A stretch of 64,000 nucleotides of DNA from Dicyema japonicum (Eukaryota > Dicyemida > Rhombozoa > Dicyemidae): contig RDEW01000055.1 in NCBI GenBank assembly GCA_011109175.1, positions 167,589 to 231,588 on the forward strand, written 5' to 3'. The first letter of the stretch is position 1; the number at the start of each line of letters is the position of its first letter. Below, piece by piece: positions 56,040 to 64,000 of the stretch. Made by a program: the position numbers and the translations under genes. The notes under the pieces were generated by a model that was not told the DNA's origin, did not search any database, and was given only the letters and a program-made list of their open reading frames with translations.

Positions 56040-56820
56040 TTAACCCAAGACCACGGTAAACAAAACTAATTATCACGTGAACCCGATGCATTTTAACAAA
56101 GACCTCATCTTTGCCCGTCGTTCTTCCTTCGTGCCCGCGCATGAACGTACAGGTCGGCTGCTTGAATTTTCAGGGCCAATTTCCCGTGATCTGGAGTCAA
56201 GTCTCATAAGGGCCTCCAGAGGCGTGGTCCGGGTCGATGATCTTCACAAATCCAACGCTCCGTTACTATGTAAGCCTTCTTTTGGATTTCCTCAATTTTC
56301 CTCATATTTGTCCAAGATATGGACGGACCCCACGAGGCGCATGTATATGAGAAACATGGCTCGATGTATTGTTTGTATACGTTCATAAAGAATGGGTGAG
56401 TATCACTCTTCCATATTCCCGATAAACTTTTCAATACGTTCAGTTTCTTCTCGCATTTCAATAGAATGTTTTCTACGTGAGGTGTTAAACAGAGATGCAT
56501 ATCAATTGTTACACCCAAGATCCTTTGACATCTGTGGAAAGGGATGCCGACCTTGTTTAACTTCAAGGTGACTGTCTTCCTTCCCAATTTTTTGTCCGAG
56601 GTAAATAGTGACGTAGACGACTTCTCTGCATTCACCACAAGCCGGTTTTCCATCATCCAGGCATTAAGCCTGTCCAGGTTAATTTGTATTCTTTCTGTGG
56701 CCCTCTGGATGTTTTGATCTCGCGAAGCCAACACAATATCATCCGTATAGGATAGTAGAACATCACATATCAGATTCAAGACTCGGGATATCAGCCAGAA
56801 AGAGGTTAAACAGGTTGTTG
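56040..56820 (-). pseudogene. Jockey-like LINE, 3' half of RT and C-terminal region
   Basis: Open minus frame 56779-56207: SYTDDIVLASRDQNIQRATE (YxDD active site with Tyr-Thr instead of Tyr-Ala), LDRLNAWMMENRLVVNAEKS, GVTIDMHLCLTPHVENILLK, YKQYIEPCFSYTCASWGPSI. The DNA downstream (56040-56200) matches the variant head of the repeat at 40430. 5'-truncated; same family as 41641-42430. Confidence 0.85.
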
Positions 56821-58079
56821 ATTATTAAATATTAACTTTTTATTGTTGGTTAAATAAAGTGGGTTATTATTAAAAAGCACTCCCGGGAAAACTTAAAATA
56901 AGTTAAGTTTTCCTTGTGCCGTATTCCGAATCATCCTTTCCGTCAGCTCCCTTGTGCCGTATTCGAATCAGCCGTTGCGCATTAGTTCTCTAGGTAGTCC
57001 ACGTGTCCGTTATTTTCATTATAATGACAGATGCTGCTCACACTATTGTAACACAGCGAGTCAGATTTTGATGGACTGAAAATCGGAAACCATAATGTCG
57101 GCAGACGAGTGGGAGGGTAAAAAGGTGGAATCTGCCAAACAGTTCTGTTTATTGTACGGTCGTTTTTGTCTCTTGTAAACAGCAGACAGAGATGTCATAT
57201 TTTGTTAGATCGCATGCCAGTTGGTGTTTCTGTAAGGTTGATCAAGTCTTCTGCAATTAAAAGATCCCAGAGTGAACGGAGAAGTCGGTAAGGAATACGA
57301 ATAAGACATAGTGCAATAGAGGCGTCGTCACCACCTCCACCAAAAAGATTTTGTTTAAAAATTAAAACATAAATTAACCAACCTAGAAGTTGACCGACAT
57401 AATAAGCACTAACGTGTTCATTAGCATATCATGTCATTGTTATTATTTATGTCCTTGATCACAAAAATACAACTCGAACCCTTTATATTATTGCATGGAG
57501 ACTTTATATTGACAAATGCAACAACTCTTGTATTTACAAGTAATAATAGACCAATGAATTATTAAGTGAAATATCTAAATGACTACAGTGGTAAATCTAT
57601 TAGAATCGTAAAAAAAATTTATTGCTCGACGTTTTTGTTAAAGTTTCAAAGAAATATTACATGACAATAAAAATTGGGATAAATTCTAGTAATTTATGTT
57701 TACCATCAAAGTAAACCCCAGGATGTAGTCCTCCCAAGAATCAAATTTAAAGGACATTATAGATGTGGGCATATTTCTTTAAGGTTTGAAAATTATTATT
57801 TTCTCAAAATCTATTCATTGATAAGGTTCGAATCTAATTTATCCCAGTTAATTCCCTTAATGATACCATCTACTCATGTTCAATTTTGGTATTTTATTGC
57901 CTTTAACCAAGTCAAAGCTGTTTTAAGTGGGTATTTTAAAATCACGTACATTGGTGAAAATGTAAATTGTAATAAAGTAAACTTTCTCAAATATGCCACT
58001 CTTAAATTTGCCAACATTTAAAAAAAATTATTTTTATTTTTTTAAATATTTTTAAAATTTTAAATAATTTAAAGCAAGT
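56821..58079. other. No gene recognised
   Basis: 56890-56930 contains a perfect small palindrome (AACTTAAAATAAGTTAAGTT region). 57985-58015 (CTTAAATTTGCCAA) repeats near 59545, possibly marking the ends of the pogo-like element, though in direct rather than inverted orientation. Confidence 0.35.
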
Positions 58080-59330
58080 AGGAATGTTCTTGTTGGAGAC
58101 TACACCAGAATTTCAATTGCTGAAAAAGTGGAAATATTGCGGTATAAAGAAACCAATAAATCAGCTTCATGTCAGACGATATGCAACAGATTTTTTTTAT
58201 CTTTAAAAAGAGAATCTCAAGAAGGACAGTCAATGCAATATTAATGAATGTAGAATCGCTTTTATTTCACTTCAAGAACAGAAATCCTAAACTAAAACTT
58301 GTAAAAAATTAAAATAGCCATAGCTTGATGAAAATCTAGTAGATTAGATAGATTCAATGGAATCAAAAGGTACACTATTTACTCTAAGATCTAAGGTGCT
58401 TTATTGAACGATTTTCTAATATTACATAAGGCAGCATTTTTCGCTAAAGAACTTTCGTCAACTAATTTAAAAAATTCTTTTGGAGAAATTAAAAAAAACA
58501 TGGATTTCGAATGCGTAAATTACACGGCGACTGAAAATCATCTGGATATTGATGACTTTTTAAAAGAATTTGAAGAAGTTTCAAATAGTTACTTGTCTGA
58601 AAATATTTATAATTTGGATGAGACAGAAAAATTTTATAAATCGATTCCTTCTCTAAGTATTTGCAAATCATTTTCGGCGGAAATAAAAATTTCAAGGATT
58701 GAGTTTCAGTCATGCTTTGCGCAATATGTCAGGGACACATAAGTTAAAACCACTATTGATCGTGAAACCAAAAATGCCCCGATGTTTCAAGAAATATGAT
58801 TATAATTCCTTAGTTTCTTGTTACAATTCTAAAGGTGCATGGATGATTTTATCATTCTTTACGACTTGGATTACGAATTTTGACAATCTATTGAAAATTG
58901 AAAAAAAATCAATTTTGTTATTAATGGATAATTGCCCATCCCATTGCCCACCTCTTTATCTGGAAAATATCAAATTTATGTTTATTCCAAAGTACAGTAC
59001 TTATTCAACCTATGCATCTGGGAATCATCAAATCTTTCAAAGTTCATTTTACAAAGCACTTACTAACATAAATGTGACGATGAAATCGAATCCAGAACAG
59101 ATATTTATAATCCTATTGAATTAGAAGAATTTATTTCAATTGACTACAGTGAAAAGGGAGGCAATTGATGAAGAGGAGAAATTAATTGCTATTGAGGAAC
59201 AAGAAGAATCCGGTAGTGTAGAAGTACATGAGTCATTAAATAAGGCTGAAATGCTTTTAAATTAAGAGAGATTGAAAATTATCTTCTAGAAAACATTGAA
59301 AATGACGATGATGCAGAATTCATTACTTCA
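58080..59330 (+). pseudogene. Pogo/Tigger-like transposase, most complete copy
   Basis: Plus strand: SIAEKVEILRYKETNKSASC near 58120 (N-terminal helix-turn-helix), then YNLDETEKFYKSIPSLS (58610), HALRNMSGTHKLKPLLIVKP and PRCFKKYDYNSLVSCYNSKG (58710-58840), WMILSFFTTWITNFD, ILLLMDNCPSHCPP (58910-58960) and ENIKFMFIPKYST (catalytic DDE region). The usual Gln-Pro-Met-Asp after the last block is degraded. Two internal frameshifts and stops; inactive. Confidence 0.85.
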
Positions 59331-59929
59331 ATAAGAAGATATTAAGAAAATATTAAAATTTCTTATAAGAGGGAATTGGGAATTGATTATTTTAATAAAA
59401 TTAAATTAATTTTTGTTTCCTTGTTTAAAAATATTGTTTTCCTTAAAAATAAAATTTATTAATTTAAATAGTTTAATTATCTTTAAAAAAATAAATTAAA
59501 ACTTCAAATAAAATTTTATTCTGAAATCTGCCAATTCTCAAATTTGCCAAATCCTTTGGTAGGACCGCATGGAAATTATGTAGGATTATCAAATAAGAAG
59601 GAAGAGTCCAGGATTTATAACGCAGCAGAACTTTATTCGTAGATCTTGTTTGATTGACGTTTTGTGCGCTAAACGACGAATAAATGTCTTAATTGCCATA
59701 GACTTTTATCCATAATTTTGAGTTTTATTGAATTATCTGTGTCCATTATCAATTTCATAATCTCCATTTTATCATCTAGGTTGATTCAGATACACGTTCA
59801 CAGTAACAAGTGTGGATCTCAACAGTTATCGACGGAAATTATTTTAATAGATTAGTGGATAGTCAACTACCAAAAATTCCATTTTAAAGTGAAGTGGTGA
59901 TATCGTCTGCATGTTCGACAGCCTCCTCA
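59331..59929. other. No gene seen
   Basis: AT-rich 3' side of the pogo-like element and unassigned sequence. Confidence 0.3.
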
Positions 59930-61400
59930 GGCAAATTCGATTCTGATTGCAGAAATAACTCCGAGAGCGCCTTGTTTAATTAAACCGTCTGCTTATATGG
60001 CATCTCCGGGTTCTGCCTTCTATACTCCAGTATCAAACTCTTTAGGGTCCGCTTTAATACAGTTGATTGTCCTCGAGCTAACTATCTACCCCAACTGTTT
60101 AGATAACCCTTGTGGTACTTGTTGCAATTCCTTCACACGTCATTACTATTGAAATAATGAGGACCTTGCAATCAAGCATCTTTCTTAACTCGCTGGCTTT
60201 TTTTCTCCACTTCCACAATCTGTAAACAGTCTTGAGACGTAATGCCAACTTTTATGATAAAGACTTGGCATGACTTATTTTTCATCAATTCGACGTAGCC
60301 AGGAATTAAAAACATCTCTTGTCATCCAAAAATTTCGGATGAGTACATAATCTGAGATTTCAGACTAACAGTGGATTCAATTTTCTCAATCATAATTGCA
60401 GCACAAAAGAACAGTAATTTTTTCATTACTCTGCTTATATTGGACAATTTTTTCATTAAAGAGTGACACCATTTATATGTCAATCCTACCAACTGTTCAA
60501 TCCTACCAAAATCTAATGGTGTTTCAAAAACTGAGGTATTCTCCGAATCGAGGAGGGACTGTATTTTGTAATTCTATCAACTCCTTCACATTTACTAGCC
60601 CACCATCTTCAAACCATACTTAGCAGACAAAAAAGGTCTGATAGTGCCTAGGTGGGTTGCCCGTGTTTTCTCGGTCGTTATTATGGCGTGCTTCCTAGCA
60701 GACACACTTGACCCAGCTATCAGGGTGTCGTGCATTCGCATTAGGATACGCTCACTTAGTTGGACTATTACACACACTCCACGGCCGAAATTATCACGGG
60801 CTAAATATAGTCTTTCCTTTTTGGCAGCCAGCACATGGACATGGTTTTCTCTGACTACTCCACGGATCACAACATCAATCTCATCATACTCTTTGGGCTC
60901 AAACTCCACAACACCAATGTAGTAGTTTAGTGTACTCATTTAATGCTAGGAACATATTCTTTACATTTAGAGACGCCTTACATAATAACGCTGCTCTTCT
61001 ACGAATGCCTTCAGTAATTTGTCCCTATGTCTCAGGCATTTTAAGGGACTTTGGAGTTTCGGTAACACCCAGATACCTACATCCTTCGTGTTCCTCTAGG
61101 ACTTTTACTAACTCGCTACATACTTGCGTGTTAGTCGCAGACTTTGAATAATTCAAATCTAGTCCTATAATCTCAAAGAATTCCTGGCGCAGAACCCCAT
61201 GGAGTAGAGCTCTTAAGCTGTTTGAGCACACATCTTCAGGTCATCGATAAAAAGATGGTGATTTATACTAAAACACCCTCACAATGAACTGGTATTTGCT
61301 AGACCATTCATTGAGGCGGCGATTCAATGGCTCCAAACAGAGAACATAAACCACTGGAGAGATGAAGGGTCCCCCTCTTAAGTTATAACTCGCCTATTTG
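59930..61400 (-). pseudogene. R4/Dong-like LINE copy d: connector and endonuclease region
   Basis: Minus strand from 61231: EIIGLDLNYSKSATNTQVCS, HEGCRYLGVTETPKSLKMPE, then STLNYYIGVVEFEPKEYDEI, KKERLYLARDNFGRGVC, SVSARKHAIITTEK (60939-60600), and a decayed restriction-like endonuclease with MASPGSAF-type end to 59930. It is a diverged relative of copies a and c that retains the segment they lack between the RT active site and the finger. Frameshifted. Confidence 0.8.
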
Positions 61401-61617
61401 GTGCTTATTGTAGTTCAGATGAATACTCCGCCTATTCATCACAGCCACTACAAAGCTGATGAACCACACAAGCATACACGAAGGGTACTTATTCGACAAT
61501 GTAAGAATGAAGGATTTTGTATTTAATAAAGTTAAAATTTATTTTTTAAATAAAATATTTTTAAATTCAAATTTTATTTCTATAGTAACTAATAAATTTA
61601 TTTAAACCGATTTTCAA
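61401..61617. other. Intergenic, upstream of HYDIN
   Basis: About 110 bp of very AT-rich DNA (61500-61615) immediately precedes the HYDIN start and may hold its promoter. No specific element is seen. Confidence 0.35.
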
Positions 61618-64000
61618 ATGCTGCAGATCGAAAATGAAAAATTGGTGACTCACCCGACAAGAAGCTTTACCCCGAAAAATCCCAAAATACAAAAACCGAC
61701 TGAGCACAAAAAAGTAAATTCACAAAAAACAAATTTAGCTTTCACCTTCATTATACATGAAAATCAACATGATGAATACAGAGGAGAGACTGAATGCCAC
61801 GAAAACCATGTACTACCCCAAGATTATAGAATTGTTGGACATGTCTGAGACTTCATGGCAACGAGTAAATCAGATTATATATTTTAGTTCTCGTCAGTTC
61901 CTATCGGAGTCCCTCTGCTGCAGCCTTTTCCGTCAGAGATATTTTTTCAGCGTTATCAGCCCAACGAGACATATAAATTTCCGTTGACTCTGAGGAACAA
62001 CGATAAAGTAATTGAAATCTATATTTAGGTACCCCGACTGATCAAAATAACACAATTTGATAGTCCCTACTTTAAGATAATCAGTCCTAATGACGCCAAC
62101 CACAAGGTTGGTCCCGGACTTCCGATTACTTTCAAAATTCTCTTTACGCCGGAAGAGAACAAAGTACGGTAAATCAAAATTCTAGGATTATGTCCACGAA
62201 CTGATTTGTATTACTGAGCGGGAAAAGTTTGTGATCCCTGTTCGAGGGATTGGAGCCAGACCAATCTTGGACTTCCCCGATCAAATAGAATTCAAGGACT
62301 CCCTCGTCAACTACGTCACCAAAAAGGAGATTTTTGTCAAAAATATTGGGGACAACGAAGCTCAGTTCTCCCTTTCAACGAAAAGGTTTATTTAAAAATT
62401 ATTCCAGTCCTTTTACGGTCTCCCCGACTACTGGAACTGTTCCCTTGGGGGGAAACATCCAGATCACGATAGCCTTCAATCCCTCAAAGTGCCAAAACTA
62501 CAACGAAGACCTGATTCTGAATTATGGGACAGGTTCGATGACCAAGTGTTAACATTTAGGAGAGGAACTGTACATTCACTTGACGGGAAACGCACAAAAC
62601 GGGGACATTTCTTCAAGGAAACCTCAATCTACATCGACAAAACCTTTATCACTCTGACAAATGAATATTCTCTCAAGATTGTGAACAATACGAATGTAAT
62701 CGCCCATTTCTACTGGAGTCCCTACGAATCAGCCCTGCAGGAGGAAATCGTCAAGGCAAAGTACATTTGAGTTTCAACCAAGTCTCTGTGATACCATTTC
62801 TGACAAGGAGTTTGCTGATTATGAGAATCTGAGAGGGGAACTCGAAACAAATCTGATTCAGGAGGAACTGACTCTCTTCAAAAAGAGGAATTCTAATCGA
62901 AGAAAAGTTTGCTTAATATTAATTTCAGTCCATCATTGAGCAGAAACTGCTGTTTGAAGACAAAAATTATCAGCTATTTCCCGTAGAAGGGGACGTTTGG
63001 CCTTACTCTGAGACGGAAGTCATCCTAACGTTTTACCCCGACGAAGCGATAAAATACAGAAAAATCATATTCTGTTGCATAGAAGGACTCGAAAACAGAA
63101 TTCCTATCCAAGTCATGGGTGTTGGAGTTGGTCCCAAGATTTTTCTGTCCTTTGATTCTTTGGATATCGGCAATGTTTTCATCAACTCCAAACATTCCTT
63201 CGAGGTTTGTAGAATATTATAACCTGGGATAGATTGTGTTGGCGAATCGCACAGACATTCCTGCCAAGTTTTCAATATTACCCCCCGCGAATGAGACTGG
63301 GAAGAAATTCGTCCTAACTCCTGATTCAGGGGAGGTCGCGGAGGACAGCTACCAAGCCGTTCAAATATTATTTTCCGCGGAAAGAATAATGAAATTTTCC
63401 GATCGTTTTCAAGTCAAAATTCACGGCGTCCATGAAAGTCTTCACTTTGAAATCACGTGGAGTTATTTTACAATTTAGTGGTTCTGTGATTGGGCCAACG
63501 TTTCGGTTTGACAAAAAATCCCTAAACTTTGGAAACGTGGCTTTCGGGTTCCCTTCGACCATGGAGTGTACTCTCATTAACACCGCTCTGATTCCAATGA
63601 ACTTTCAACTGTTTGTCAAAAATAACGGAATCACCGACCCAATCAAAGCAGAGAGTGACGATTCATTCCAACAAATCCATAAATTAGCGGATATTCCCCG
63701 TGAAGAACGACAAATTCGCGAATTTTCCGTATTTCCTGATCACGGCCAACTGGCCCCTAAAGAAAAATGCAAAATAAAGGTTTGACTTCCAAGATGACTT
63801 CAGATCGAAATACTCCCAAATCAGCTGTGCTACTATGAAAACTTTATTGTGATGAACGTCAAGGAGATTGGGGAAAACATATTTGAACTCCCAATTTTCG
63901 CAGAGTTTTGATTTCTCTGACATTTAGCTGCTCCGAGCCAAACATCTCCCTGTTGGGGGAGGAAATTCACTTTGGAAGATGTTTCCTTCGCTACAGTAGT
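61618..64000 (+). CDS. HYDIN: HYDIN-like ciliary central-pair protein, N-terminal part
   Basis: Thirteen exons visible: 61618-61713, 61739-61864, 61888-62007, 62029-62163, 62186-62385, 62408-62532, 62560-62760, 62783-62906, 62929-63204, 63233-63456, 63479-63779, 63804-63904, 63928-end. Introns 21-28 nt. About 700 residues read from the window, matching the order of human HYDIN: YYPKIIELLDMSETSWQR, PLTLRNNDKVPRLIKI, SPYFKIISPNDANHKVGPGL, ILFTPEENK, CITEREKFVIPVRGIGARP, IFVKNIGDNEAQF, GSVIGPTFRFD, FGNVAFGFPSTMECTL. The repeated beta-sandwich segments are ASH/HYDIN-type (MSP-like) domains. HYDIN is a C1b/C2 central-apparatus component needed for motile cilia. One base appears missing in a GGGG run near 62610 (a shift between NAQNGD and KETSIYIDKTF). 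The gene runs off the window; the full protein is usually about 5000 aa. Confidence 0.93.

Overview
This window is nuclear DNA of a multicellular animal. It is AT-rich, packed with decayed transposable elements, and its protein-coding genes carry extraordinarily short spliceosomal introns. Splicing can be read directly in three unrelated gene families: a heterotrimeric G-protein alpha subunit (26258-27455, +), the N-terminal part of the ciliary protein HYDIN (61618-64000, +) and a family of small secreted zinc metalloproteases. Nearly every intron is 21-28 nt long and runs GT...AG. Introns of this size, the standard genetic code, cilium genes and animal-type LINEs together point to a dicyemid mesozoan. 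The organism is an inference; no sequence was searched.

The dominant theme is a seven-copy local family of an M12B (reprolysin/ADAM-like) metalloprotease, at 1-692 (+), 9386-10439 (+), 14455-15589 (-), 18590-19501 (-), 35931-36837 (-), 44039-44947 (+) and 53282-54181 (+). Copies 2 and 3 are intact: signal peptide, a minimal catalytic domain with HELFHVLGFxH and a CLMNP Met-turn, a Thr/Asn-rich repeat linker and a hydrophobic C-terminal tail. There is no prodomain, disintegrin or Cys-rich domain. All seven can be laid on the same exon structure. Copies 2-7 share a short promoter-proximal block. Copies 4-7 lie in large inverted segmental duplications (about 17690-20985, 35366-38610, 42850-45518 and beyond, 51325-55190) that carry 2 kb or more of flank.

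The rest is mostly mobile elements. There are several jockey-like LINEs; the one at 10912-13935 has an endonuclease, a reverse transcriptase and a 2A-like ribosome-skipping motif. Four fragments of an R4/Dong-type LINE carry a restriction-like endonuclease, and there are RTE-like LINE 3' ends. A SINE-like repeat of about 300 bp shares its 3' tail with the jockey LINE, and a second SINE is tRNA-derived. DNA transposons include Tc1, a mariner/IS630-like element, pogo/Tigger, and two integrase-derived elements with terminal inverted repeats and 5-bp target duplications (Ginger-like).

Many family members differ by single-base indels in homopolymers, as do two halves of a tandem duplication and the host-like genes. 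Residual assembly error is therefore a live alternative to pseudogenisation. I saw no rRNA gene, no convincing free-standing tRNA gene and no CRISPR array.
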